Of a stretch of DNA of 20,685 nt, positions 1 through 12,000 are shown one piece after another; positions within the stretch are counted from its first letter, which is position 1; each line of letters begins with the position of its first letter. The DNA is from Pelargonium cotyledonis (taxonomy: Eukaryota; Streptophyta; Magnoliopsida; Geraniales; Geraniaceae). The stretch lies in the NCBI GenBank assembly GCA_036897625.1, contig JAYMTA010001305.1, positions 1 through 20,685 of the forward strand, written 5' to 3'. Under the pieces are notes generated by a model. That model had not been told where the DNA came from and made no database searches. It saw nothing but the letters and a program-made list of their open reading frames with translations. Made by a program: the position numbers and the translations under genes.

Positions 1-15
1 AATGTGCGCTACTAT

Positions 16-90
16 GACCCCGTTGGAACAAAGTAAAGTACAGGGACCCCGGTGGAATAAATGGGATAGTACAGGGACCTCCTGGGTGCT
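16..90. repeat. Short imperfect tandem repeat, likely transposon-end fragment, in KEA intron
   Basis: A unit of about 30 bp starting GACCCC/GACCTC recurs at 16, 45 and 76. The 12-mer AGTACAGGGACC is present at 37-48 and again at 68-79. Sub-terminal repeats of this kind are common at the ends of plant foldback or Mutator-like elements. The element, if it is one, runs off the left edge, so no target-site duplication or second terminus can be checked. The stretch lies inside an intron of the KEA-type gene. Confidence 0.4.
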
Positions 91-255
91 TTTTCCTTTT
101 TTAAACTTGTATAAGGAGCATAATGAATTTCAGTGATGGATAATAAGACCAATCCGTTGTTTTCTACTATTGATTAGATCAAACATCCATTTTGATTGGT
201 GTCTCGTGGCTCTTATTAATTATTAACACTGCTGAATGACTTATCACTCTTTCAG

Positions 256-1430
256 GGAAAATTGTATCTACTACTGCTTGGCACAACTGCTCTCAGTCTG
301 GTATGTCAATTATTAACATGTTGCAACTGACAAAATCTGGAATGGTTCCATGTGGTCATTATTGCAATGTTATTATTTCGGCATGTTGAAAGTAAAGCAT
401 TTTCCCTGTTGCATTTCTCTGTGTGATCATTCCATGTGATTCCCTGATTCATCCAAGTCTAAGGAATGTGATGACGATCACCATTGTTTATATATGTCAT
501 CATTGTCATGATAGTCCCCCGAATTTTGGATGTCACGGGCCCTTCTCTTCCTTTTCTTTTCCCCAGCAAGTGTATGCACAAGTCTTTGGGAACAATTTAA
601 ATGAGTTTCTTTAATGATCAGGCTAGATTCTGATGGGGCAAAAACCATCAGCGTTTTCTTTCTTTTTTGAAATGAACCATCAATGGTTGCTTAGTTGTCC
701 CTTAAACCTGCTAGCGCCTGGAGCCTATTAATGGAGAAAAATAAATATGAACCTGCTAGTGCTTGGAGCCTATTAATGGAGAAAAATAAATATGCTGAGG
801 CTGTTGCAAAAATCTAAAATTTGTAGTTCTCTGTTAATAATAGCAAAACACGTAGGCAGTGTCATGAAACTACGGAGGACTTTGTGCTAAATTTTTTATG
901 TTTTAGTGTCACGCTACGCACTCAAAATTTGGTGGAAGTTCTTTCAATATCCTTCTTGTGAACTTTTAGTATATTTTAGTCTGTTTAGCAAGGAATGAAT
1001 AGAATGTCAAGTTGGCAGTGTTCATTTTGTATTCTCCTTTTCTGTTATTAGCTAAGTACCATGTACTGGATTAATGAACTTTTAAATTTTGAAATATGCT
1101 CACATGGAAGTAATGCAGGTAACAACACCATTGCTTTTCAAGCTGATTCCTGCTGTTGTACATCTTGGAGTACTATTGCGGTGGTTTGCCCCTGAAAGTT
1201 CAAATGAGGTAATAATCTGATTCTTTTAGTGTAATTGTTATCTGAAAGTTATGGCCAAGAGAGTCTTAATTAACTGTTTAGAAGTTTCACCTAATCCTTG
1301 TCGGAGCAAGTGTTGTGAGGTATCTTGAATATATGATTTCTGCTCCCAGATTGGATTTAAAGGAGATATTCTTCGCGCGGACAGTTCTAAGCGTATTGCT
1401 TTGATCGTACAAGGCTCTCATGATTCATGA
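256..1430 (+). CDS. KEA: K+ efflux antiporter (KEA4/5/6 type), 3' end only (last three exons)
   Basis: This is the C-terminal end of a cation/proton antiporter of the CPA2 family, a membrane protein exchanging K+ for H+ in endomembranes. Three exons are seen: 256-300 (GKLYLLLLGTTALSL), 1119-1208 (starts VTTPLLFKLIPAVVHLGV) and 1350-1430 (ends ALIVQGSHDS, then TGA). They are joined by GT-AG introns 301-1118 and 1209-1349, all in phase 0, giving 71 residues. The first two exons encode the last hydrophobic membrane segment, and the third the short polar tail. From family knowledge, Arabidopsis KEA4, KEA5 and KEA6 end in nearly the same way (TTPLLFKLIPAVVHLGVLLRWF, then IGFKG and a tail ending QGSLHDS). 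This tail is one residue shorter (GSHDS instead of GSLHDS). Which of the three paralogs it is cannot be told. The transporter core and the Rossmann-type regulatory part, if any, lie left of the window. Confidence 0.88.
705..794. repeat. 45-bp tandem duplication in KEA intron
   Basis: Two adjacent 45-bp copies (705-749 and 750-794) differ at only two bases (CTAGCGCCTGG versus CTAGTGCTTGG). They sit in the 818-bp intron 301-1118. The near identity implies a recent local duplication. No function is suggested. Confidence 0.9.
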
Positions 1431-4400
1431 TATTAAATAAAACAAGAACCAGAAAAATGCAATTTCAGCATTTATCTGATGGCCTTGTACTCTGGAGGAC
1501 AGGTGCACAAGAGCGCCAAGGAGGTTGACTGAGTGAGCAAATATTTTTCCATTGCAAAGCTCTTCCTGTGTTGTCTACTTTCAATACGTGTTCTCCTACC
1601 AAGCAAGAGAGGATGATATTGCCAACAGAGACCAAGACATGGCTGGCATACACAGTAAATATGATCCATATGCCAAAATACTCACAAATTTTGATTCAGG
1701 TCATTAAATGATTCTTCCAGATGGCCTTTTTCTCATGTAAAATAGTGTCGATTGTGTATAATAATTCGTTTCATTTTACCCTAAATAGTTTTGTTTTGTC
1801 TTGTCTTGCCTTTTTACAAGTACAAAAATTGATGATATTGTCTAACTTCACACGGACTAATTCATACTGTTCATTGAAGCATATTTTCAACTTCATTTGT
1901 CGGTTCCACTTTTGTTGTCTATTGACAACTGTGAAATGCGAACTGAAATACATTTAAGCATGTTTTAGAATGATCATGAATACAAGCCTGAAAGCTATCA
2001 TGCATTATTAGATGTTATATTTTCTCGTCTCTTCAGGGATGTCTATTAAATTGCTAGATGAGATCGGTACAATTAAGAATGTAGCATCTAACTATGCAGT
2101 CAATACACTATTCTGGCTTGTGACTTTTGAGTCGTTTAGTTTGTCCATGATTTTCGGAGATGCTTTCAGATTGGATATATTGCGACAAATTGGATGGATT
2201 GAACTTAAATTGAACCTGACCCATTCATAGCAAGTCTCCAGGTTTGGATTATGTTGTTAGCCGTTTATGCAACTTTTCTTTGCATTCTCACTGTATTTAT
2301 TTAGTTATTCTATTCACTGCACAATGTGAACTTGTTTTTAAGGTTTCTATTTATTAACATACAAGTGAAGACTAGTATTTGTGAAAGAATTTTCTGAGGC
2401 TGATAATCAGTTGCTAACTATAGTTTTTATAAATGCAAGTTGAGCACAGTTTATCCTTTGATGTTTGATATTTTTACACAGAAAAAGTGTCTGATAAGGC
2501 CTGGGTTGAATTATGACAATAATAGTGATTATTTATGTGGACTTTGTAATAAAATATCTGTGAATTAAAGATATATGTATGTTTACTTTAGGTGTATGCA
2601 TCATGAACAAAAATTATATTATCCTTTTTTGTCCACCTGTGTATATGTGTATATATGTATGTAGTGCTTTAATTGATATTAACATCATTGACAGTTACTG
2701 GTTAAGTAAACAGCTATATATTTATATTGGTTGAGCAGTTCAAATGTCACTATATTCCAAAAGGGATCATAAAATATTCCTAATTGTTTTTTTGTGTACA
2801 TCTGAATGGTTGAACCTCAGATTAAATTAAGGTTGTACAACCCAATCTTTCTGCAAATTATAGGTATGCATTGATATACTATAACAAGTATTGTTTTCAC
2901 CAAGTTGCAATCCAGTCATTTTGTAGAGATATCTTAGGACTTGTTTGGTGTACAAGGAAAATGCATGTACAGGTAGCCAAAAGAAGGTAAAATATACGTA
3001 GAAAATAAATGTTTTATTTGGTAAACCACCGTAAAATTTTTTGAAACTAATAGTATAATTATGAATTCATTAAATTGTCTTAGTTATATATATATATTAA
3101 GTATAAAAAAATATAGCATAGACATGCTTATGTGCAATTGGTCGAAAAAACTAGAACAGTATACCGTTTAGAATAAAAACATGTGTATATAATTTGAGAC
3201 CTGGGGACACCCACATATTACACTGGAGAAATACACATTTGGATGTGCATGAATATTGCTACAACAGTCACATCAACTGTGTGAAATGGTTGGGTAAAGA
3301 TGCTCTTATTTAACAAATCAACATCAAGCAGAAGGGAAGAAACTGGTGGCCACCACCACCACCCAGAGAGAGAGAGAGACAGAGTGGTCCTCTTTCCAAG
3401 CTTCCAGTTCCTTCCACCATTTAATATGCAATTTGGAGTATACCTTAACTCTACAGTGTACATGCTACAAGTTGGCAAGCAACAAGACACTTATATACAT
3501 GTGTGTTTCTCCACAGCTTCAATTTTTTTGTGGACTATACTGTTTCTTCGATATTTTATCCCACTTTGTCCTTACTCATGTGAATGCCAATTTATAGATT
3601 TCATTAAACATGTTGAATAGCACGACACTGACACATCCTGTTCTTAATTATGATTTTTCTATATCTAACTAAATTTGTGTGTGTCGTCTCACGTACAGAT
3701 GATAACTACAGATTTCATTAAACATGTTGAATAGCACGACACTGACACATCCCGTTCCTGATTATAATTTTTCTATATCTAACTAATTTTGTGTGTGCCG
3801 TCTCACGTACAGATGATAACCCGAATTGTCCGTCCTAAAAAAAAATCACCTATGATTTTCCATGGTTTTTTAGTTTTACACTTGTTAGAAAGATTTTTTT
3901 TTATTTATTTATAAAAAAGAAAATAGACTCTTAAGGGTTTAGAGGATGAAAACACATCTTTTAGAATATGCTAGCAGCTGTGTATATGATTATATGAAAA
4001 TTCATTGCCTCCTATGAAATAGGGACACACATGCATATGTGAGAATAGTGTATATGATTTGTGAATCCAACCAACATCCAATTCCTCCCAAAACAATCAG
4101 AAATAAAAAAAACAACAAAAACTGAAAAAGACTGATATGATATATAGCAATGACTACAGCTAATGGAGCATGTCATGTTTCTTTTATATCATATTATATT
4201 ATATAATACAATATAATGGTGTAGGTATAAATTATGTATAACATGAGAAGCCGATAAATGAAGTTTCTAGGTTTGATACAAACAAAGTAGCTTCCTCTAC
4301 ACAATACATTTGTGTACAACAAAATGGGTACACAGAAGAGAGTAGCTGTAGCTAGGATTCAAATTTTTGGACAAGACAATGCTTGTTTTGTTGGTTGTGG

Positions 4401-5308
4401 TGTCTTTATATCCCAAAAGTGATATGTAAAAAAGAAAAAGAAAAGAAGAAATGTGAACCATGTGTGTTTGCGTAGACAAACATACACAACAGATCTGAAA
4501 GAAGCTTCTTCACCATGATAAATGACATATTGTCATTTCTTCAAATTCACAGAATCAGAAAAGATGCTCTTTTTGTATATAATAAATATCCTCCAAGAAA
4601 AGATGGTCTCTTGTGAACAATCTTGATCCTTTTATTTGCTCAAGAATGTGTCAGTTTTGTAGTCGCATGTGTTTTGTCTAATATTTGCTGCATATATCAT
4701 ATATGTCCTCAACAGAGCATCCAAAATATAAGGTTTTGGTCCCACAGAAAGAAAAAAAAGCAACTAGACTAAGTTGTTGCTAGAAATATTACCATTCAAA
4801 CATTTATTATTGAAATTTACAAGAAAATCTGAAGAACTGTTTGGTTACCAAGAAAACAGATAGATGACAAACTTTTCCACGAGTTCTTTGATAACTATTA
4901 TACAAGTAACTAGATTTCAACTCTTTTTTCCTTGCACAATCCTATCTATTGACCAAACAGAATCTTTTTTCTTTGTTACTGTCATTATTGAAACAGCAAC
5001 CATTCTCAAGGAACTGATATTTTTTTATTTATAGTAATTGCCTCAGAAAGTGGTTAGGTTTGGTTAGGTTAGATGTTGATGTTGATATTTTCCAGGAATT
5101 AAACAAATCAGCGAACAAACACATTTTTTTTTTAATTTCCTGATGTCAGCTAACTGCTTCTGCAAATGTATCTTCAAAAGATATGTTTATTTGAATCAAA
5201 CAAAGAAAGAGAACCATGGAATCTGTATATACAAATACATATATATATATTATGATTAACTCGATATGAAGTCAAAACGATTACTTATTATATTCGCTCG
5301 AGTACATG
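1431..5308. other. Gene-poor convergent spacer between KEA and MYB-related gene
   Basis: About 3.9 kb separates the KEA stop from the MYB stop, and the two genes converge. The first few hundred bases must hold the KEA 3' UTR; an AATAAA lies at 1436-1441, though it is very close to the stop. I found no conserved protein in any frame. The sequence is AT-rich, with (AT)n runs near 3085-3098 and 5236-5251, a short (GA)n run at about 3366-3379, a 114-bp tandem duplication at 3596-3820, and a doubled GGTTAGGTT-type motif near 5053-5071. Short open frames here, such as 2012-2230, show no family signature. Confidence 0.6.
3596..3820. repeat. 114-bp tandem duplication
   Basis: Copy 1 (3596-3709) and copy 2 (3710-3820) both begin AGATTTCATTAAACATGTTG and end with ACGTACAGATGATAAC. 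They differ by a few substitutions and small indels, for example TCCTGTTCTTAATTATG versus TCCCGTTCCTGATTATA. This is a local segmental duplication in intergenic DNA. I see no terminal inverted repeats or coding potential. Confidence 0.9.
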
Positions 5309-6322
5309 TCAGATAACACTAATGGATCCAATAAGGAGAGGAGTTGGTGGCAATTTATCATTCCTAGGGGTTGCGAGTTTGAGCTCAAGATCATGAGATC
5401 CATCTGAGGAATTGGTTTGTACTGCAACGAGCTGTTTCGGGTTTGTATCAAGCATTCCACAGAACCAAACTGGTAATGGACATTGCTGATCTTCTTGATT
5501 TTCTTGATCTTCTTGTTGGAAGCTATTGAGGTCTAGAGGAGGCAATGTCATGTTACAGTGAACTTCATGGTTTGAGCTTTTCAGATTGAGATACTGAGGG
5601 ACAAGTGGTTCACTTGCCATGTTTCTGCTCTCAACCTGTCATGTTAACATAAACAATATCACTACATATGCACTGTGCGACGAGAATCAAAGGACTGCAA
5701 TGAATCTTGAAGGCGATAAACGAGTAATATACCAAGTCAAAGAGGCTCGAACGTCTCTTCTTCTTGTTGAGGCACGCCATTCGGAGGAAAAACTTCTGAG
5801 CATGACTAGCAACTTGTGTTGGAGTTCTTGTAGGCACATATTTTCTCGAGATTCCCCTCCAATCACCCTTTCCTAGCTTCTCCAACCCGATTAGAAATGT
5901 CCGGTGCTCCTCTTCTGTCCACGGGACACCTGATAATCAAAACGAATCAAGAGTCAAAACCATACATTTTAGAGAACATGATAAGGAAATTGCATCTATA
6001 AAATTGAAATGAAATCATTTCTTTCCTTCCTTCCTTCCTTACCTTTCTTCCTCTCTTGGGTTCGGCCCAAGAGACCATCAGAGAGATAACCATTAGAGGT
6101 TTTATCAGAATTGTCATCAGCAGAAGCCCGCGAAGAAGACTGCGAACAACATGGTGAGGACAAGCAATCCATGCTGAAGCTTTTCTTCATAGAATCAGAT
6201 GATGAAGGTATGTCAAGCTGCACACCGAAGAGCCGGAGTCCACCAACTGCAGTGCCTCTATAGCTGGTGCAAGTCCTTGAGTTGTGGCCAATGTTTCCAC
6301 AATGTGAGCACTTCCTGCCCAT
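5309..6322 (-). CDS. MYB-related (1R, SHAQKFF-type) transcription factor with zinc knuckle and EAR motifs
   Basis: A predicted nuclear DNA-binding repressor of the CCA1-like/I-box-binding MYB class. Exons are 6322-6043, 5929-5733 and 5635-5309, with introns 5930-6042 and 5636-5732, giving 267 aa. The start is the first ATG in the frame, and the protein opens [18 protein letters not shown]. Residues 5-18 form a CX2CX4HX4C zinc knuckle. RLFGV at 30-34 is the R/KLFGV repression motif. The MYB repeat (about 95-144) has W97 and W117 and reads VASHAQKFF at 133-141, where most relatives have SHAQKYF. A basic run KKKRRSS follows. The C-terminal part has LDLN (193-196) and LELKL (242-246), both EAR-like co-repressor motifs. 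As I recall, Arabidopsis At5g56840 has the same plan, including a near-identical C-terminal LELKLA and PISV-like end. A TATATA at 6384-6390 lies about 60 bp upstream of the ATG. DNA targets are inferred from the class (I-box or similar) and not shown here. Confidence 0.92.
6023..6040. repeat. (TTCC)n microsatellite at MYB intron 1 donor
   Basis: Just over four TTCC units abut the 5' splice site on the minus strand. The transcript reads a GTAAGG donor directly followed by GAAGG repeats. The repeat lies wholly inside the 113-bp intron. Confidence 0.85.
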
Positions 6323-9046
6323 TTTCACAATACCAAACAGAGAAAGAGAGACAAAGAACACTTATAAGTAATATTGTGGGTGGTATATATGATGATAGGT
6401 GAGGTAGGGCTCAAGAAATTAAATGGTTTCACACCAGCACAAGGTGTGATTGGATGGACATAGTTTATTGTTGGATATTTTTCCAACTTGGCTTATACAT
6501 GGACCAAAAAAAAAGTTAAAAATAGTTTTTATCTATGAGATCAAGCATATGCTAATGTGTAGTTACAAGTTGGAGACTTTGAAAATTGTTTTCCTATTCT
6601 ATCGAAATTCAAAACCATGTTGTCAGGGACAGAGACAATGATCCACCAATGGTTGGAGAGGTTGGTTGTTGGATCAATGACTTGGAAAATGGAGAAGAAA
6701 CCCTGTAGAAAAAATGGGGTTTTCAAGGTTGATTTGATCAACCAACACAACTTCCTGTCCTGTGAGGAGCTATATTATTCCATGTTATCAGGATCTCAAG
6801 AAAATTAAAACTCAAGTAAACTCTTTCTTGGTAGCTGTCTCAGTTTTTCTCAAGTTGGTTAAACCAAAACTAATGAAACTTAAATCTTTGTAGCATACAA
6901 GCAAATAGTTAAACACAGACTCTGATTAGTGATAAAACTATTATATCAGAATAGTATCAAATTCACTGCCACTTAAAAATATATATCAACCATGTTCAAG
7001 TTTCTGTATTGGTAGACCCTTAAGTTCATATCAAGTCTCACCTAATATTTTATATGTAAATTATTATTTAAGGGATAAATTATTATAAAACCATGATAGG
7101 AACTTGTGTATAGTAATCTTCACCAACTAGCTTTTATCTTACACAACTTGTTATGGATTTGAGATGAAAGAGTTTAATAACCCAATGTGACTTGGAGACC
7201 AAGTTGAACAATTTTGTAGTCCTCTCTTTGTTTGCTGGTTTCATATATTTGGCATTATTTTAGAACAGAATATTTTTTCCCAATAATGAGAAGAAAATGT
7301 GTTCAGGATAGATTTTTCTAGTATTGTTTGACTAGATTTTTATGTCACTTGTACAGTATCAGATACCATAAATCAGAAGCTGAAACTTCTCTTTAAACTA
7401 TGTTCTACAATTAGCCAAAGCTAATTATTAGTATTATTTAAAAAAAATCTACTAATAAGAGTATTTTCAGATTCAACAAGAGCTTGTCAGCAAGAGAATG
7501 TGCTGCTGTTGAAAGTTCAAAAATATCTGCTTCTAATAACAAATATCAGGCCAAATATCTTTGATATTTGATTTTTGTTAGATGTCAGCCAAGTTGATTC
7601 ATAAAGGTTGCAACATGAAACTATATACTTTAACCAAAGCCTAAATGAACAGAAAAAATGTAACTTGAAAGAGAATTATTTTAAAAAAGAAAGATTTTAA
7701 TAGTAAACACATAAGAAAGCACTAATACAGAAAAGCATGATCTACTATATATGCATGTAAATTATATACTGAGAGTTTGGTACAAAGATTGATTAGACAT
7801 GAAATTATGATTCCTCATCAAAGTTGCTTCTAGAGAAAAACTTCTTTTTTAAAATAAAAATAAAACAAACAAGAAAAGCAATTATGTGCACAAAGTGTAC
7901 TTATAATTTTATATCAGTTGCTGTGCATCTGAATAGAATAATGATCACCTTTTTTCCATACTTCTCAAGTACAAAACGAAGGCATTTTGTACTAGCCACT
8001 ACTCACAATCACAAGTGAATATAAACAATAGAGAAGAGACTAGTGGGTGCACTATCATGCCAATATTGTTTTATATATGTTGCTTTAACTCATTATCTTT
8101 TAAAACTCTATGGCCAATGGCTGTTTTCTACTTCCATAACATAATCACCCAATCATATTAACAAGTGGCAAAAACAAATGTAATGACTTAATTACCAGTA
8201 ACACCATCATTGAGTTTCAACATTGAGTCCTGGATTGACAATTTGGCACTCACCAAGCCACCATGTTCTCTGTTTTCATTCATCAATACAAACATGTTTG
8301 GATGCAAAACCAGAACAGTAACTGAAGTGTCCATGGAAGATTCCAAATTCAAAAGTGGAAACCATAGTCTTTCTGATGATATATCAGCTGCCAAAACTCA
8401 GTTTGTATTGGACTATCTCTGTATGTCAAAAATATCAGTTTATATGGCAAATTCTACCAAAACATTCGAAGTGAGGTCTCATCATTTTTAGAATTGCAAA
8501 TTTCAATGTTGCAGCATTTCCCAATCTGCACATACTTTTATATCACTGTCAAGGTTTTGCATTTCTCAGTATTGACTTTGCAAGTTAAGGTACTACCCTT
8601 AACTTCAAGGTGTATGTTCCTGAGTCCTTATAAAGTTTACAAACCCAACCAATCATCATTTTACTCAATCTGGAATGAATGTCAGTAAAAACAGTTGATA
8701 AGAGTTTGTTTGGGGCTTCAACTTTGTTGGGGCTTCAACTTTGTTGGGGCTATTTTAGTTAGCTTTTGGAGTCTTGTTGTAAGCCCATTTTGGGCCTCTT
8801 TTGTGTGTTTTATGTAACAGAAGGGATCATTGTTGTCAGAGGCATGAATGAGAAAGTGAAAGATTACCAAAACAGCTACAATATACAATAAAATCTACAC
8901 TTTGATTGCCTCTGTCAACAAAGAAAAGAGCTATGAAACTAAAGCTATTCTATGTATATGTATAATATTATTATTTCATGGTTTGGTTTGGCTACAAGTT
9001 TTTTCTCCTCTCCCTTCCCTTTATTTCTGGCCATCTCTGGCTACGT
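6323..9046. other. Spacer between kinase 3' end and MYB promoter
   Basis: About 2.7 kb. The high-coordinate end of the spacer (near 9046) must hold the kinase 3' UTR, and the low-coordinate end (from 6323) the MYB promoter and leader. I found no conserved coding sequence. The open frames at 8188-8491 overlap on both strands and match nothing I recognise. The sequence is AT-rich throughout. The only clear structure is a 17-bp tandem repeat at 8712-8751. Confidence 0.55.
8712..8751. repeat. 17-bp tandem repeat, about 2.3 copies
   Basis: The unit GGGGCTTCAACTTTGTT occurs at 8712 and 8729, and a partial third copy (GGGGCT) starts at 8746. The copies are exact. The repeat lies about 300 bp past the kinase stop codon, in or near its 3' UTR. 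Confidence 0.85.
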
Positions 9047-12000
9047 TTACAAGTCAATATCACCCTCCAAAACTCGAAGTACCTTCACAACACAAAACCA
9101 TGAAAGTCAACATTAACCATAACCTTTTTGCACCTTTTGGAACTAATCTTGAATCACTTGGCAATCATAGATAACTAGAGATCTCATGCACATTTGGTTG
9201 ATTCAATTCTGAAAATGGCTTATTTGCAGCAGCTGAATATGATGAATACTAACCTGAGACATTCTTGGCCTTGAATGAGGGTCTCGCCGGATGCATAGGG
9301 AAGCACATTGCAGCATGCCATAAATCTCTTTCTCCGAATAGCAGTTGTTTAGCCGTGGATCAACCAGTTCGCAAATGTTGCGTTTTTCTAGCAAAGGTCG
9401 TGCCTGCACCAAGCTTTGAAACATTAGCCTATTAAGTATCTCTAACACACAAATTTGTAAGAAGACAAGAGTCAAGACAATGATGAGGTGAAAACATAAG
9501 CTTTCATGAGGTTTTACAGATTAAAGCTAGAGTTGTTCAAGTCGTACCCATTCAGTTAGGCATTGCTGGCCTTTGGGCCGGTTTATATCCATAGCTTTCC
9601 TTCCTGTAACAAGCTCCACCAGTACCACACCAAAGGAGTACACATCAGCTTTCTCTGTAATTTGGCCACTCTGAGCATATTCTGGAGCCAAGTACCTAAT
9701 CAAGGCAATGTTATTGTTATTTTGGTGCAATAACACAACAAAAAGGAGAGGAAGTGTCACAATTTTTTACCCAAATGTGCCAATAACTCTTGTTTCTACT
9801 CCTGTATCTCCATCTGGCTGCCACCGCGCCAGTCCAAAATCTCCAACCTTAAATTCAGAAACAGGAGTTACTGTAATATATACTGAAAGATACACTGAAA
9901 TAATATTCACACACAATAGAGTAATAAGAACACTTGAAAAGATTATCAAAAAATGAAACTTAGCATACGGCATACCAATGGTTCAAAATCATGGGTGATA
10001 AGGATATTGTTTGGCCTCAAATCGCGGTGAACTATGCATCCCACTCTGCATTCTTCGTGAAGGTATCTCAAACCTCGGGCTGCTCCAACTGCTATTTTCT
10101 GTCTTGCAGACCATACCAATGGATCTCGATCACGTCCTGCCAATTCATACATTGCACTTAATAGCTTGCACATGTATACAGTAGCATCACCTATAGCTGA
10201 TAAGAAACAGGATCATAGTTGCACAAGATCCACCTAGAATTTCATGACCAAATCATATATTTCATGATAAGCACATTTCAAGAAAATGGGCACTTACCAT
10301 TGGGACAAGACAGTTTCTCTAAAAGGCAAGGTAGAAAATGACTAAAATTGACAATGCAAGATATAGGGTCATGGACATGGACAAAAAGGCCATGATACAA
10401 TCAGAAATTTTGGTCATCATGAATCATTTATTTATCATCTTTAAGATTTCCAAGCTGTTTAGACTAAAACTCTGTAAGCAATCTTGAAGGAGAGCATTTT
10501 TAACATTTCCACAATGTTAGAAAGTTTCATAAGGGAGAAAAGGAGATTTACCATAAAGATGAGAGTCCAATGATCCATTGCAAATGTACTCATAAACAAG
10601 CAACCTTCTTCCATCATCAACACAGAAACCAATCAGCATCACAACATTACGATGCTGTGCACAGCTTAAGACCTCAACTTCAGAGCAAAATTCACGATCG
10701 CCCTGAGAACTAGCCAATTTATGTTGCTTGACTGCAACAACTTGGCCTTTTGGTAAGACGCCTCGGTGAACAGAACCAAATCCACCTTCAGCCAAGAAAG
10801 TTTTGTGTGAAAATCCATCAGTAGCAAGTTCAAGTTCAGCATAGGTGAACCACCTTGGAGGATTCCCAAATGCAGGTCCCTTGTGCTGACATACAGAACA
10901 TAATGGAGGAGGACCGGCAGGTCCTTTTTTTGAGAATGAAAATGCTTTTCTCACACTTTTGCTATCAAGCTTATGTTTATCAGGTTCTTGATCTAATCTA
11001 GATAACTTATTCATCAAAGCTTCATATGTGGAAGTTGATGCTTTATTATTAGGCCTTTTCAAACCCTTATGTTCTGGAGCTCCATCTGACCTCCATGCCT
11101 GGAAACCTGAACTCGAAGGAGGATCTAGCTTTTCACTTTCAGCGTCCGAGTTGGATTCATCAAAACTTTGGTTTACTTCACTGATAAAATGATACTCTTT
11201 CTTCAGGCTCCCGTGAACTCCCGTGAGGTAAAATGGTGAAGTCCCCATATCGGAGCTTGATATTGATGATGTTCCAACATCAGTTACAGTCTGAGGAGAC
11301 TCTTGATCAGGACTACTTGTAGGAGTAGCAACTGGCCTTCGAATCATTTTCACCTGCTCAGGCTTATTTTTCAGATGTTCGCGAAATTTGTCTAGTTCAA
11401 ATGGCTGTTGGTGAGCCTCCTCAGGTTCCATCTTTGGCAGTCCAATCAAATTCAGACGAAGAACCTTTGCCTGAGATTGTTTCATCACCACAACATTGCA
11501 TTGTAGCTGTTCCATGCAGTGTTTCTTCTCCTGTTCCAATCTGTCCAGCATTGCAGGAAGAAGTTAATTAAAGAAACAGATAAAGCTTGCACATTAACCA
11601 TTGGCAATAACAAATATTAAGGTTTAGAAAGAGGTTTTATGTAATAAACCAATCAAGAAAGCAAGGTCCAATCTGTTTATTACTTATCCAATATAACCCA
11701 ATTTGATTGGGCTCTCTTGGCTTCAGCAGCCACTACTCCACTTGATGAGGCAGAAACAATTTTCATTCTGATCTTTATCTGTGAAGAAGAATTGTTAAGC
11801 CGGATGTTCTCGAATAGACGAAATATATATGAAGTTAGAAGAAAAAGGAACTACTTTTTTTGTTTTTTTATTTGTTATATGCACTGACCTTCTCAGAGTC
11901 ATAAAAATCATGGAGTTGAAGAATCATTCTGGAGCATGAATCAGCAATATCTTCCTTCTGATCTGAACTTATCCCTGAGAGAGACCTTTCATGACCGGTG

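Noticed and set aside
2012..2230. 72-codon plus-strand open frame downstream of the KEA stop, preceded by CTTCAG
   Set aside because: It matches no family I know, lies past the conserved KEA C terminus, and its composition equals the surroundings. A non-coding 3' region is more likely.
4838..4963. CTGTTTGGT and ACCAAACAG as ends of a small MITE
   Set aside because: The inverted match is only 9 bp and no target-site duplication flanks it.
8188..8491. Overlapping open frames on both strands (68 and 93 codons)
   Set aside because: They have no conserved motif, no splice partners and no support as an extra kinase exon. The kinase ends properly at 9047.
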